Assembly (NCBI RefSeq): GCF_015680235.1
Contig: NZ_JADLJL010000015.1
Span: forward strand, 57,501 to 113,124
DNA length: 55,624 nt
Reading direction: 5' to 3'
Origin: Pseudomonas guariconensis
GTDB taxonomy: Bacteria; Pseudomonadota; Gammaproteobacteria; Pseudomonadales; Pseudomonadaceae
Shown here: one piece after another, positions 32,692-42,549 of the stretch
How positions within the stretch are numbered: the stretch's first letter is position 1
How the letters are laid out: every line of letters begins with the position of its first letter
Position numbers and translations under genes: made by a program
Notes under the pieces: generated by a model
What the model saw: only the letters and a program-made list of their open reading frames with translations
Told to the model about the DNA's origin: nothing
Database searches by the model: none

Positions 32692-34801
32692 GTCGTTCTC
32701 CTTGCGGCTGGCCGAGGCGGATCAGCGCATCGACCGCGGTGGTGCCCTGGGCACCGACCATCAATGGGTTCACGTCCAGCTCCAGCAAGCGGCCTGTGTT
32801 CTCGCAGGCGTAGTCGGCCACGGCGCGGATCGCCGCCACCAAGGCGTCGAGGTCGGCCGCCGGGCGCCCGCGGAAGCCTTGCAGCAAGCCGGCGCTGCGC
32901 AGGCCCAGCACGGCATTGCGGATGGCGCCGTCGGTGGTGGGAAGCAACAGGTTGACACTGTCCTTGAGCAGCTCCACCAGCACCCCGCCCGCACCGATCA
33001 CCAGGGCCAGGGCGAAGTCGTTCTCGCGCTTGATACCGACGATCAGCTCGGCCAGCGGCGCCTCGGCCATGGGCTCGAGCAGCACCTGGTCGAACGGCAC
33101 GTTCGGCGCGTAGGCCGCGATACGCTCGCGCATCTGTTTGAGCGCCGCCTCCAGGGCGCTGGCGTCACGCAGGTTGAGCGCCACGGCGCCGGCTTCGGTC
33201 TTGTGCGGCAACTGTGCGCTGACCGCCTTGAGCACCAGAGGGAAGCCCACCCCGGCGGCCTCGGTGACAGCCTGCCCGGGCGTGGTCAGCACACCGGCCG
33301 GCACCGGCAGGCCAAACGCGCGCAGCGCCTGCTTGGATTGCCATTCATCGAGCATTTGCACCTGGCCATCCAGCGCCTGTGGGCACAGCGGTACCAGGGC
33401 CGACTCGCCCAGTGCCAGCAAGCGCGGGCGGTTCCGTTGGTAGGCGACGATCCGCCCCCAGGCCGCCAGGCCGTCCTCCACGCCCTGCAAGGCGGCGATG
33501 CCATGGGCGTGCAGGCGCTCGCGGGCGCAAGCCGGCAGCAGCTCCGGAAAGGCCGAGGTGACGAAGCCGACCTTGCCATGACGCGCCAGGGCGTCGCAGT
33601 AAAGCCCCAGCAGCAGGTCGCACTCCTTGCGCTCGCCGGTGAACTGCGCCGGGTAGTCCAGCACCAGCATGGCCGCGTTGGCATCACCGCACAGGGCACT
33701 GTCGAGCATGCGTTCGAGCGCGGCGGCATCGCCCCAGATCGCCGTGGTGAAGTCCAGCGGGTTGACCAGGTTGGCGTAGGCCGGCAGCACCTGGGCCAGC
33801 TCATCTACCTGCCCCTGTTCGAGTGGAGGCAGAGCCAGGTCATTACGCTCGGCATAGTCGGCGATCAATCCGGCGTCGCCACCGGAACACGCCAGGGCGA
33901 TCAGGCGGCCATCCTTGGGCAGTTGCCCGCAGGCGGCGGCCTTGAGGGTTTCGACAAAGCTTACCGGGCCGCTCACGCGGATCACGCCCAGACGCTGGAA
34001 CAGGCTGTCGTACAGGGCGTCGGAGCCCGACAGCGAACTGGTGTGGCTGAGCGCGAGTTCGGCACCGATCTGCGAGACGCCGGTCTTCAGGGCGATCACC
34101 GGGATGCCTCGCTCCAGGGCCTTGTGCGCGGCGCGGGCAAAGCCGGGCACGTTCTTAAGGCCTTCCAGGTGCAGGCCGATGGCCGTTACCCGTTGCTCAT
34201 CCAGCAGCACATCCATCAGCTCGGCTACGCCCAGTTGCGCCTGGTTGCCGACCGAGGCCATGTAGGCTACCGGCAGCGAGCGGTCGCTCATCGACAGGTT
34301 GTAGGCGAAGTTGCCGCTCTGGGTCAGGATCGCCACGCCCTTCTCCACCTGCTTGCCGCCATGGGCGACTGGCCACAAGGCAGCGCCATGTAGGTAGTCG
34401 AGCAGGCCGTAACAGTTAGGGCCGAGCAAGGCCATGGAACCGGCGGCCTCGAGCAGGCGCTGTTGCAACAGGCGCCCTTGTTCGCCGCTCTCGGCAAAGC
34501 CCGAGGCATAGCAGATGGCGCCACCGGCACCGAGCTCGGCCAGGGCCTGGACACATTGCAGGGTCAGGTCTTTGTTGGTGGCGATGAACACGGCGTCCGG
34601 TGCACAGGGCAGGTCGGCGATGCTCGGCACGCACGGCACGCCGTCCAGGCTTTCGTGCTGCGGGTTGACCAACCACATCTGGCCGGCGAAGCCGCCTTCG
34701 ACGCAGCGCTTGAGCGCCCGTGCCATGCTGCGGCCACCGACGAAGGCCAGGTGCCTGGGTGCCAGCAGGCGCTTGAGGTTGTCACGGATCGAATGCGACA
34801 T
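32684..34801 (-). CDS. ADP-forming acyl-CoA synthetase (Acd-like, single chain)
   Basis: The 705-aa protein fuses the CoA-binding/succinyl-CoA ligase alpha-like half (SIRDNLKRLLAPRHLAFVGG; ALLGPNCYGLLDY; phospho-His in LALSHTSSLSGSD) with a C-terminal ATP-grasp half (LRAFGLPVPAGVL, GFPLVLKAVSAQLPHKTEAG). These enzymes make acyl-CoA with ATP to ADP chemistry. It lies between the acyl-CoA dehydrogenase and AruI genes in the same operon. The substrate may be 4-guanidinobutyrate or another acid of arginine breakdown; this is inferred from position. Confidence 0.88.
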   Translation of the reverse strand: MSHSIRDNLKRLLAPRHLAFVGGRSMARALKRCVEGGFAGQMWLVNPQHESLDGVPCVPSIADLPCAPDAVFIATNKDLTLQCVQALAELGAGGAICYASGFAESGEQGRLLQQRLLEAAGSMALLGPNCYGLLDYLHGAALWPVAHGGKQVEKGVAILTQSGNFAYNLSMSDRSLPVAYMASVGNQAQLGVAELMDVLLDEQRVTAIGLHLEGLKNVPGFARAAHKALERGIPVIALKTGVSQIGAELALSHTSSLSGSDALYDSLFQRLGVIRVSGPVSFVETLKAAACGQLPKDGRLIALACSGGDAGLIADYAERNDLALPPLEQGQVDELAQVLPAYANLVNPLDFTTAIWGDAAALERMLDSALCGDANAAMLVLDYPAQFTGERKECDLLLGLYCDALARHGKVGFVTSAFPELLPACARERLHAHGIAALQGVEDGLAAWGRIVAYQRNRPRLLALGESALVPLCPQALDGQVQMLDEWQSKQALRAFGLPVPAGVLTTPGQAVTEAAGVGFPLVLKAVSAQLPHKTEAGAVALNLRDASALEAALKQMRERIAAYAPNVPFDQVLLEPMAEAPLAELIVGIKRENDFALALVIGAGGVLVELLKDSVNLLLPTTDGAIRNAVLGLRSAGLLQGFRGRPAADLDALVAAIRAVADYACENTGRLLELDVNPLMVGAQGTTAVDALIRLGQPQGERHA

Positions 34802-34818
34802 GGGGTTCTCCAGGCCGA

Positions 34819-35979
34819 TCAGCGCAGCAAGGGGCGCAGCAGTTCACGGGAAATGATGTGCCGCTGAATCTCCGAGGTGCCCTCCCAGATGCGCTCGATG
34901 CGCGCGTTGCGCCAGATGCGCTCCACCGGCCCTTCGTCCATCAGGCCCATCCCGCCGAAGATCTGCACCGCCTCGTCGGCGACCTTGCCCAGCACTTCGC
35001 TGGCGAATAGCTTGGCCATACCGGCCTCGCCGTCGGTCATACTGCCTTGGTCCATCTTCCAGGCGGTGTGCAGGGTCAGCAGCTCCGCGGCGCGAATCTG
35101 CGTGGCCATGTCGGCGAGCTTGAACGACACCCCTTGGTAGCTGCCGATCGCCTGGCCGAACTGCTTGCGATCGGCCGACCATTGCAGCGACAGGTCCAGG
35201 GCGCGCTGGGCCTGGCCGACGCAGTTGGCGGCGACCATCACCCGGCCGGCGGTGAGCCAGGCGTTGGCGACTTCCCAGCCCTTGTCCACTTCACCCAGTA
35301 CCTTGCTGGCCGGCACGCGGCAGTCGTCGAAGAACAACTCGTAGGTGTGGTAGCCGCGGTTGCTCACGCACTTAGGCCCACGGCGTACGGTCATGCCCGG
35401 GGTGCCGCGGTCGACCAGGAAGGCAGTCACGGCGTTGCGCTTGCGCCCGTTGTGCTCGTAGGTATCGGTGACGGCGAAGACGATGGCGAAGTCGGCGTGG
35501 CCCGCGTGGCTGATGAAGTGCTTGCTGCCGTTGATCACGAAGTCATCGCCGTCGCGCACGGCGCGGGTCTTGATGGCGTTGGCGTCGGAGCCGGCGCCTG
35601 GCTCGGTGAGAGCGAAGCAATCGATCTTCTCGCCTTGCACGCACGGCAGCAGGTAGTCATTGATCTGCTCGTCCTTGCAGGCCATGAGGATCTTCGAGGG
35701 GCGTGCGACAAAGACATGCAGGGCCCAGGACACCTTGGACAGCTCGCGTTCGATCAGCGCCTGGGACAGGTAGTCCAGGCCACCGCCACCGACCTCCTCA
35801 GGCATGTTGAAGGCGTAGAAGCCGGCGGCGATGGCCTTGCCGCGGATTTGCGCAGCAAGCTCCGGCGACACGGCATCGGCGCGGTCCACCTCTTCCTCGT
35901 AGGGCAGCAGCTCCTTGTTAACGAAGCTGCGTACCGCTTCCACCAACATTTCTTGTTCTTGGGTGAGTTGGAAATTCAT
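34819..35979 (-). CDS. Acyl-CoA dehydrogenase
   Basis: The 386-aa flavoprotein has the family signatures CFALTEPGAGSDANAIKT and the C-terminal QIFGGMGLMDEGPVERIWRN with IERIWEGTSEIQRHII. The catalytic Glu is expected in the C-terminal YEGT-like region, here WEGTSE. It would form a 2,3-enoyl-CoA and pass electrons to ETF. It sits between the hydratase and CoA-ligase genes, consistent with a beta-oxidation-like segment. Confidence 0.92.
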   Translation of the reverse strand: MNFQLTQEQEMLVEAVRSFVNKELLPYEEEVDRADAVSPELAAQIRGKAIAAGFYAFNMPEEVGGGGLDYLSQALIERELSKVSWALHVFVARPSKILMACKDEQINDYLLPCVQGEKIDCFALTEPGAGSDANAIKTRAVRDGDDFVINGSKHFISHAGHADFAIVFAVTDTYEHNGRKRNAVTAFLVDRGTPGMTVRRGPKCVSNRGYHTYELFFDDCRVPASKVLGEVDKGWEVANAWLTAGRVMVAANCVGQAQRALDLSLQWSADRKQFGQAIGSYQGVSFKLADMATQIRAAELLTLHTAWKMDQGSMTDGEAGMAKLFASEVLGKVADEAVQIFGGMGLMDEGPVERIWRNARIERIWEGTSEIQRHIISRELLRPLLR

Positions 35980-36012
35980 CTGGAATGGTCCTGAAGAAGG
36001 TCGTGTAAGTAT

Positions 36013-36804
36013 TTATTTACCAACGAAATGAGGTGCGCGCTTCTCGATCGAAGCGCGCAGCGCCTCGGCGCCGTCCTGGCTACGCCCGCACAGCAGGCCG
36101 GCGGCAAGTTCCGCCTGTAGCTGCTCGGCCAGGGTGCGTTGGGCACCGTCGCGGATCAGGCGCTTGGTCTGGGCATGGGCGAAGGTCGGGCCATTGGCCA
36201 GGCGCCCGGCCAGTTCGGCTGCGACCGCCGGCAACTGGTCGTCGGCGCATACCTCGCCCACCAGCCCTGCGGCCAGGGCTCGTTCGGCGCTCCACAGTTC
36301 GTCGAGGAACAGCAGGCGCTTGGCCTGTTCGGTGCCGATCAGCCGTGGCAGGTGCCAGCTGGCCCCGGCGTCGGGGCTGTAGGCCATGCTGGTGTAGCCG
36401 GCCTTGAAGCGCGCCGAGGCGGCGGCGATGCGCAGGTCGCAGCACAGGCTCAGATCCATACCGGCGCCGACGGCGGTGCCGTTGATGGCGGCGATGGTAG
36501 GTTTGTCCAGGCTGTGCAGGCGCTGCATCAGGGCGTGGGCGGTCTCGGTCCAGCCGTAGCTTTCCAGGGCGCCACGGGCTTCGGCCTCGGCCCATTCGGC
36601 AAGGTCTGCACCGGCACAGAAGCTGCGGCCGGTACCAGTGAGCACCACTACCCGCACGGCTGGGTCGGTGTTGAAGGCCTCCAGCAGTGCGTGCAGCTGC
36701 TTCAGGCTGGGGATGTCCAGCGCGTTGCGCTGCTCGGGGCGGTTGAGGGTGATCCAGGCAACGCCGGCTTCGACCTTGCTCAGCAGTGGCGACGGGCTAG
36801 TCAT
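36013..36804 (-). CDS. Enoyl-CoA hydratase/isomerase
   Basis: The start at 36804 (MTSPSPLLSK) has GAGG 6 bases upstream and gives 263 aa. Crotonase features are LNRPEQRNALD, FCAGADLAEW (oxyanion hole) and AINGTAVGAGMDLSLCCDLR. A Glu aligned with the second catalytic acid of classical hydratases is not obvious in YTSMAYSPDAGASW, so isomerase or other crotonase chemistry is possible. It is the first gene after the REP-separated permease and begins the catabolic run. Confidence 0.88.
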   Translation of the reverse strand: MTSPSPLLSKVEAGVAWITLNRPEQRNALDIPSLKQLHALLEAFNTDPAVRVVVLTGTGRSFCAGADLAEWAEAEARGALESYGWTETAHALMQRLHSLDKPTIAAINGTAVGAGMDLSLCCDLRIAAASARFKAGYTSMAYSPDAGASWHLPRLIGTEQAKRLLFLDELWSAERALAAGLVGEVCADDQLPAVAAELAGRLANGPTFAHAQTKRLIRDGAQRTLAEQLQAELAAGLLCGRSQDGAEALRASIEKRAPHFVGK

Positions 36805-37118
36805 GGGAGGCCTCGATGTTGTTGTGATGGTGTGAGGGACAAGGTTTGAAGAGATACTAAACGAGTGTTCAACAAGGCGGCAATCGAGGTAAAACTGCGT
36901 GTAACAAATGAAGTTACTCGTATAACTCATTGTTTTTAATGGATTTAAAATGACGAAGAATGAGTTCGATCGCTGCGTTGTTACAACTTTGCACAACTGA
37001 AGTTTTGTCGTGCCTGCTCCAACGCAATCGCGGGACAAGCCCGGTCCCACAGGGGAACCAGCGCTAGCCTGTGGTACCGGGCTTGTCCCGCGATAGGGGC
37101 TTCAGGTGAGCGCGCGGT
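36805..37118. promoter_or_regulatory. Intergenic region: promoter of the aru catabolic operon and REP pair
   Basis: AT-rich from about 36840 to 37010, consistent with a promoter for the minus-strand operon starting at 36804. The distal part is a REP pair (separate entry). No gene is seen. Confidence 0.45.
37027..37094. repeat. REP pair (BIME-like) after the permease gene
   Basis: Arms 37027-37053 and 37068-37094 are near-perfect inverted copies built on ATCGCGGGACAAGCCCGG and its complement, with a 14-base loop. The pair lies 25 bases after the permease stop and can act as terminator or mRNA-stabilising structure. Confidence 0.8.
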
Positions 37119-38528
37119 TCAAACCCCAGGCGCGCTCGGGGCGAAGGCCCCCTGACGACGGCGATTGACCAGGAAATATGCCGCATAGCACAGGGCAATG
37201 AAGCCAAAGCCCCAGTACAGCGACGGCCGCTGGGTCTCGTCCATGGCCAGGAACACGAACAGCGAACTGCACAGGGCGATGCACAGCAGCGGCACCAGCG
37301 GGTACAGCGGCGCGCGGTACTTCAGGTCCTCGAGCTTGCCGCCGTCACGCAGGTACGCCTTGCGGAAGCGGTACTGCGCCAGGGCGATGACGATCCAGGT
37401 CACGGTGCCGGACATCCCGCTCACCGCCATCAGCACCATGAACAGCGTATCCGCGGCGATGAAGCTGGTCATCAGCGATACCAGCGCGAAGCACAGGGTG
37501 ACGCTCAAAGCCCGCAGCGGTACGCCACGCTTGCTCAACGGCGACAGACTCTTGGGCGCCATGCCGGTCTTGGACATGGCCCAGAGGATGCGGGTGGAGG
37601 CGTACAGCCCGGAGTTGCCCACCGAGAGGATGGCGGTGAGGATGACGAAGTTCATCAGGTCCGCCGCGTACGGGATGCCGACCATGTCGAACACCTGCAC
37701 GAACGGGCTTTCCATCAGACCGGCCTGCTCATGGGGCACGATGGCCGAGAGCACGGCGATCGCCAGCACGTAGAAGATCAGTACACGGAACACCACGTTG
37801 CGCACCGCACGCGGAATACTCTTTTCCGGATGCTCGGTCTCCCCGGCGGCCACGCCCATGATCTCGCAGCCCTGGAAGGCATAGACCACGGTCATCATCA
37901 CCGCGAACACCGCCGACAGGCCATGGGGGAACGCGTCGCCGACCAGGTTGTCCAGCATCGGTGCTGGCGCCCCGCTCTCCAGCGGGATGCCGCCGAAGAT
38001 CACCAGCACGCCGATGACGATGAAGCCCAGGATGGTCGCGACCTTGATGCCGGAGAACCAGTACTCGGCCTCACCGAAGGCGCGGGTGGCCAGGGCGTTG
38101 AGGCCGAACAGCACGCCGACGAACAGCGCCGACCAGTACCAGATCGGCACGTCGGGGAACCAGCGGGTCATGAGCATGCCTGCGGCGGTGAACTCCAGGC
38201 CCACGGTGGTGGCCCAGCTCATCCAGTACACCCAGCCGATCATGAAGCCGGTGGCCGGGCCGATGAATTTCGTGGCGTGGGCCTGGAACGAGCCGGATAC
38301 CGGCATCTGTACCGACAGCTCGCCCAGGCAGACCATCACCAGGTACATCAGCAACCCCGCCACCAGGTAGGCCAGGATCGCGCCCACCGGGCCGCCTTGG
38401 TTGATGGTGACCCCCGAGCCCATGAACAGGCCGGTGCCGATCACGCCGCCCAGCGACAGCATGAAGATGTGGCGGCTCTTGAGCGCGCGGGTCAGCTGGA
38501 TACCTTTGCGGTCGGTGGCCTCAGACAT
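37119..38528 (-). CDS. APC family amino acid permease
   Basis: The start at 38528 (MSEATDRKGI) has GAGG upstream and gives 469 aa with about 12 membrane helices. N-terminal LKSRHIFMLSLGGVIGTGLF and SGSFQAHATKFIGPATGFMI are typical of the AAT subgroup (lysine, arginine, GABA or S-methylmethionine permeases). Located between the AruS sensor gene and the catabolic genes, it probably imports arginine or a related basic amino acid. The specificity is inferred. Confidence 0.9.
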   Translation of the reverse strand: MSEATDRKGIQLTRALKSRHIFMLSLGGVIGTGLFMGSGVTINQGGPVGAILAYLVAGLLMYLVMVCLGELSVQMPVSGSFQAHATKFIGPATGFMIGWVYWMSWATTVGLEFTAAGMLMTRWFPDVPIWYWSALFVGVLFGLNALATRAFGEAEYWFSGIKVATILGFIVIGVLVIFGGIPLESGAPAPMLDNLVGDAFPHGLSAVFAVMMTVVYAFQGCEIMGVAAGETEHPEKSIPRAVRNVVFRVLIFYVLAIAVLSAIVPHEQAGLMESPFVQVFDMVGIPYAADLMNFVILTAILSVGNSGLYASTRILWAMSKTGMAPKSLSPLSKRGVPLRALSVTLCFALVSLMTSFIAADTLFMVLMAVSGMSGTVTWIVIALAQYRFRKAYLRDGGKLEDLKYRAPLYPLVPLLCIALCSSLFVFLAMDETQRPSLYWGFGFIALCYAAYFLVNRRRQGAFAPSAPGV

Positions 38529-38727
38529 GGCGCACCTCGGCTCGGCAGGTACGCTGCAACGGCAGGGAATTGAGAGGGGCATCAGCTTTACGGCAGTTCA
38601 TTATTGTTATCTCCAATAAGCCTCATGGACCGTGGGGCGCACGGTTGCCATCGATTATTGGAAACGGATGTAAGGTGCCGTTGTACGAAAGGATCGAAGA
38701 TGTAAAAAGTCGTAACTTTTTTGTACG
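38529..38727. promoter_or_regulatory. Intergenic region upstream of the permease
   Basis: It contains TTATTG-N7-CAATAA (38601-38619) and the inverted pair TCCAATAA (38612-38619) and TTATTGGA (38655-38662). These are candidate binding sites for the AruR-like regulator upstream of the permease. Confidence 0.4.
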
Positions 38728-40983
38728 TCAGCCCTGTATCAGCTGTTCCAGGGTGGCGCGCGCCCCGGCAAGCTGCATGGCCAAGGGCTCGCCGAGGCCT
38801 TCCAGAGCCGCTAGGTCATCAGCCAGCGCAGCATCCTCCAGGCGCCGCAGTACCGCCCCCAGGCCACGAAAGCCCAGGGAATCGCTGCTGCCCGCCAGGC
38901 GATGGGCCAGGTGCGCGACCTCGGTGCAGTCCTTGGCCTGCATGGCCTGGGCCAGCGCCGCCTGGTGCTGCTCGATGGCCTTGCGCAGGACCACCAACAA
39001 GCCTTGCACCTTCTGCTCGCCGAGCAAGGTGCGATGGGTTTGCAGCAATGCCCAATCCACGCTGTCGTCCGGCGCCTTGGCTGGTATCGCTGGCGCCGCC
39101 TCGGCCAGGGCCTGGCGCAAGCTGTCCAGGCGCAGCGGTTTGGCCAGCACGCCCTGCATGCCCGCTTCCATGTAGCCGGGCACCTGTGCAGGCTGCACAC
39201 CAGCGGTCAAGGCCAGGATCCGGGTATCGCGATTGGGCCCCGTCGTGGCGCGCACGTGGCGGCACAATTCGACGCCACTCATACCCGGCAGGTGTACATC
39301 CAGCAGGATCAGGTCGAAACGGTGCCGCGCACACATCGCCAGGGCCTGCCCTGCATCTTCGGCGAAGCTGACCAGGTGGCCATCGCGGGTGAGTAGACCG
39401 CCGGCCACCTCGCGATTGAGCGCCACGTCCTCGACTACCAGGATGTCCAGCGTTTGGGAAACCTGGCGAATGGGAGCCTGGGCCTGAGGCTGCCGGCCTC
39501 GGGCCAACTCCAGCTCGAACCAGAAGCAGCTGCCCTGCCCCTCGGTGCTGTCAAGGCCGATGCGCCCGCCCAGTTTTTCTACCAGGTGCTTGCAGATCGC
39601 CAAGCCCAGGCCCGTGCCGCCATAGCGCCGCGCCACAGTCTCGCTGGCCTGGGTGAAGCGCTCGAAAATCCTGGCCTGCATGGCCGGGGCGATGCCGATG
39701 CCGTTGTCGCTGACCTTCACGCTTACCCGCTGGCTCGCACCCTGGTTGGCCAGCACCTGGACCTGAAGGCTGACTTGGCCGTGCTCGGTGAACTTGATGG
39801 CGTTGGCCAGCAGGTTGCTCAGCACCTGGCGCAGGTACTGCTCGGCACCATAGTGGAAAGGGAGCAGTTGCGGGTCGATCTGGCAATGCAGCCGGTTACC
39901 GTTGTCCACGGCACGGGGCTCGAGCAGGGTCATGACCTCCTCGCAGAGCTGACGCAGGGAGAAGTCGACCCGGTCCGGGCGGCTCTCGCCCTCCTCCAGA
40001 CGTGCGAAATACAGCACTTCGTTGAGAATCGTGAGCAACCCCTCCCCGGCCTTGTACAACGCCTCCAGACGCTGCCGGTCGAGGTCGTCCAGGCGCCCGC
40101 CGCGCAGCAGTTCGGCCATGCCGAGAATACCGTTCAGGGGGGTGCGCAGCTCATGGCTCATGGTCGCCAGGAAACGCGACTTGGCCAGGTTCGCCGCCTC
40201 GGCCTCGTCCTTGGCCCGAGCCAGGCTCTCGGTGCGCCGCTCGACCATGGCCTGCAGCTCGTCGCGCTTGTCCTGCAAGGCCAGGCGATCTAGCTCGCGG
40301 CGCTCGATGTCGCTGAGAATCGCCCGGCGCATGTCATCCAGGGCATGGGCCACGGTGTCGATCTCGTCTGGGCGCGCCGAATGGCGCCGGCCCAGGCGCA
40401 GAGGCTCCTGCCACTGCCCGGCGCCGATACGTCGGGCGAACTCGGCCATCACCTGCAGGTGGCGCGTCACCAGGCGGTAGAACAGCCCAGACAGCGCCAC
40501 GGCCAGGCCGCACAGGAAGACGCCCATCCATAACAGGCTGGTGAGACCGGTTGCGAACAAGCGGCGATGCACCGCGCCCAGGTCGATGCTGACTTCCAGC
40601 TCGCCCAGATGGCGCAATGGCCCGGAAGGCGGCTGATAGTCCAACGGGAAGCGCTCGATGCGCAGCGGCCCCTTGGGCTCGGCCTGGCCCCGTAGCAGCC
40701 GGAAGTCGTCGCTCAACAGCCGCACCCGGGCCACATCGGAAAAATCCACCAGGCCACGCAACTGCACATCCAGCTGCGCCTCGTCCAGGTCCCACAGGCT
40801 GCGCTCCAGGCTGGCCAGGTAGCCGGCGCGGATCAGGTCCATGCGCGCTTCGATGTCGCGCATTTCCCGGCGGTATTCGAAATACAGCTGCACCGAGCTG
40901 GCCAGCACGGTGAAGCAGAGGCTGAACAGGAAGATGAACAGCAGCAGGCGGCGCAGCAGGCCGTCGGTGTGCAGGCGGATCAT
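38728..40983 (-). CDS. aruS: Hybrid sensor histidine kinase (AruS-like)
   Basis: The 751-aa protein starts at 40983, overlapping the binding-protein stop by four bases. It has membrane helix 1 (about 11-31), a periplasmic segment of about 120 residues, helix 2, HAMP, HisKA with [11 protein letters not shown] (His277), HATPase_c ([23 protein letters not shown]), a receiver ([13 protein letters not shown]) and a C-terminal HPt domain ([13 protein letters not shown]). This TorS/ArcB-like phosphorelay should pass phosphate to AruR. Gene order matches aruR-aruS next to arginine transaminase genes in P. aeruginosa. Confidence 0.9.
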   Translation of the reverse strand: MIRLHTDGLLRRLLLFIFLFSLCFTVLASSVQLYFEYRREMRDIEARMDLIRAGYLASLERSLWDLDEAQLDVQLRGLVDFSDVARVRLLSDDFRLLRGQAEPKGPLRIERFPLDYQPPSGPLRHLGELEVSIDLGAVHRRLFATGLTSLLWMGVFLCGLAVALSGLFYRLVTRHLQVMAEFARRIGAGQWQEPLRLGRRHSARPDEIDTVAHALDDMRRAILSDIERRELDRLALQDKRDELQAMVERRTESLARAKDEAEAANLAKSRFLATMSHELRTPLNGILGMAELLRGGRLDDLDRQRLEALYKAGEGLLTILNEVLYFARLEEGESRPDRVDFSLRQLCEEVMTLLEPRAVDNGNRLHCQIDPQLLPFHYGAEQYLRQVLSNLLANAIKFTEHGQVSLQVQVLANQGASQRVSVKVSDNGIGIAPAMQARIFERFTQASETVARRYGGTGLGLAICKHLVEKLGGRIGLDSTEGQGSCFWFELELARGRQPQAQAPIRQVSQTLDILVVEDVALNREVAGGLLTRDGHLVSFAEDAGQALAMCARHRFDLILLDVHLPGMSGVELCRHVRATTGPNRDTRILALTAGVQPAQVPGYMEAGMQGVLAKPLRLDSLRQALAEAAPAIPAKAPDDSVDWALLQTHRTLLGEQKVQGLLVVLRKAIEQHQAALAQAMQAKDCTEVAHLAHRLAGSSDSLGFRGLGAVLRRLEDAALADDLAALEGLGEPLAMQLAGARATLEQLIQG

Positions 40984-41753
40984 GGTGCATCCGCCGGTAA
41001 ATTGATCATGTCGCGGTAGGTCACCTCGCTCTGCCCCAGCCAGACGTCGATCTCGCCGCTGTCGGTCATGCGCCGCAATTGCGCGTCGATGGCATCCATC
41101 TTCCGGCTCAGGGGCGAGTGGCGCGAGACTGCGACACGCAGGTAGTCCACGCTCAGGGCCTTGGGCAACGCCTGGATGTCCTCGGCGCCGGCCAGGTGCT
41201 CGACGAACAGTTCGCCGGTGCGCCGCTCCTGGATGACGAAGTCGATGCGGCCACGGATCAGCTTGCCGAAATTCTGCTGGCTGGACGACACCCATTCGAT
41301 GTTCTGATGCCGGGCCACGAAACGGTCGAACTCGGCGCCATAGCTCTCGCCGAACAGCAGCCCGCCGCGATAGCCGGCCAAGTCTTCGATGCGCTGGAAA
41401 TGCACCGGCCGGCGTCGGTTGTAGAACACCGCCACTTCCTCGCGCAGCACCGGCACCGTGGAAAAACGCATGCTCTGGTCGCGCTGGTCGGTGTTGTAGG
41501 CCAGCACCACGTCGACCCGCCCGGCCGCCGCGTCCATCAGGCAGCGTTTCCAGTTGCCCAGCACCACGATCTGCACGTCGTAGCCCAGGCGCCCGAGCAA
41601 CTCACGCACCACGGTCGGGGCCAGGCCACGCACCTGACGCCCGTCACTCCAGGAGATCGGTGGGTAGACCGGGTAATCGCAATAACGGATGCGCTCCCCG
41701 GCCCCAGCCTGCAGGCTCAGCAGCACCAGGGCCAGCACCAGCAGGCGGCCCAT
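40980..41753 (-). CDS. Periplasmic solute-binding protein of the AruRS sensing module
   Basis: The start at 41753 (MGRLLVLALV) gives a signal peptide and a family 3 solute-binding protein of 257 aa (RIRYCDYPVYPPISWSDG, FIYD-like AAAGRVDVVLAYNTDQRD, LFGESYGAEFDRFVARH). It lies between aruR (5-base gap) and aruS (ATGA overlap), with no ABC genes, so it is more likely a ligand-sensing partner of AruS than a transporter part, as with TorT for TorS. The ligand may be arginine, by context. Confidence 0.82.
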   Translation of the reverse strand: MGRLLVLALVLLSLQAGAGERIRYCDYPVYPPISWSDGRQVRGLAPTVVRELLGRLGYDVQIVVLGNWKRCLMDAAAGRVDVVLAYNTDQRDQSMRFSTVPVLREEVAVFYNRRRPVHFQRIEDLAGYRGGLLFGESYGAEFDRFVARHQNIEWVSSSQQNFGKLIRGRIDFVIQERRTGELFVEHLAGAEDIQALPKALSVDYLRVAVSRHSPLSRKMDAIDAQLRRMTDSGEIDVWLGQSEVTYRDMINLPADAP

Positions 41754-41758
41754 GGGGT

Positions 41759-42475
41759 TCAGGCCGCCACGCTGGCGGTGAACAGGTAGCCGGTGCCGTG
41801 GATGGTGATGATCAACTGCGGCTCGGCCGGGTCGTCGTGCAGCTTGCGCCGCAGACGGCCGACCAGTACATCGATGGAGCGATCGTTGGGTACCCATTCG
41901 CGGTTGCGGATCTGGTCCATCAACTGGTCGCGGGTCAGGGTATGCCCGCTGTTGCGCAGGAACACGCTGAGCAGCTGGAATTCGCCATGGGTCAGCAGCG
42001 TTTCGCCGCCATCGGGGTCGATCAGCCGGCGCCGGTCGGTATCGAGCGACCAGTCGGCGAACTGCTTGAGCGATTGGGTGCACGCCGGTGCGGGCTGGGC
42101 GACGCGGGCATGGCGCACGCGGCGGATCAGGTTCTTGGCACGTGATACCAGCTCGCGGGGGTTGAGCGGCTTGATCACGTAGTCGTCGGCGCCGCATTCC
42201 AGGCCGACGATGCGGTCGATGTCATCGTTGCGGCCGGTGATGAGGATGATGCCGACCTCCGAACGCACCCGCAGCTCCCGGGTCAGGGTCAGGCCGTCCT
42301 TGCCCGGCAGACGGATGTCCAGCAGCACCAGGTCGACATCCTGGCTGGCGAGGAAGGCATCGGCCTGCTCGGCGGTATCAGCGCTGTGGACGTCATAGCC
42401 TTCCTGGGACAGATAGGCATGCAGCAAGTCGCGAATAAGCGGATCGTCATCGACGACCAGTACCCGAGGCGTCAT
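41759..42475 (-). CDS. aruR: OmpR/TorR-type response regulator (AruR-like)
   Basis: The start at 42475 (MTPRVLVVDD) gives 238 aa. The receiver has the acidic pocket VVDDD, phospho-Asp53 in LVLLDIRLPGKDG and Lys in VIKPLNPRE. The C-terminal winged helix (about 140-235) has DRSIDVLVGRLRRKL and TIHGTGYLF. It should be phosphorylated by AruS and activate the arginine transaminase genes. Confidence 0.9.
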   Translation of the reverse strand: MTPRVLVVDDDPLIRDLLHAYLSQEGYDVHSADTAEQADAFLASQDVDLVLLDIRLPGKDGLTLTRELRVRSEVGIILITGRNDDIDRIVGLECGADDYVIKPLNPRELVSRAKNLIRRVRHARVAQPAPACTQSLKQFADWSLDTDRRRLIDPDGGETLLTHGEFQLLSVFLRNSGHTLTRDQLMDQIRNREWVPNDRSIDVLVGRLRRKLHDDPAEPQLIITIHGTGYLFTASVAA

Positions 42476-42549
42476 TGCGTGTTGTCTCTTTCTTATTGGT
42501 GTTGTTCTTCGAACCCGCGACGGCAGCGTACCCGTTACTGAACAGGTGA

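Noticed and set aside
30355..32955. Very long open frame on the + strand (866 codons) opposite aruH and aruI
   Set aside because: Antisense to two well-supported genes; composition is rich in His, Gln, Gly and Arg as expected of a GC-rich shadow, with no domain.
32675..34393. 572-codon + strand frame opposite the acyl-CoA synthetase
   Set aside because: Shadow of a gene with clear motifs on the other strand; no ribosome site or family.
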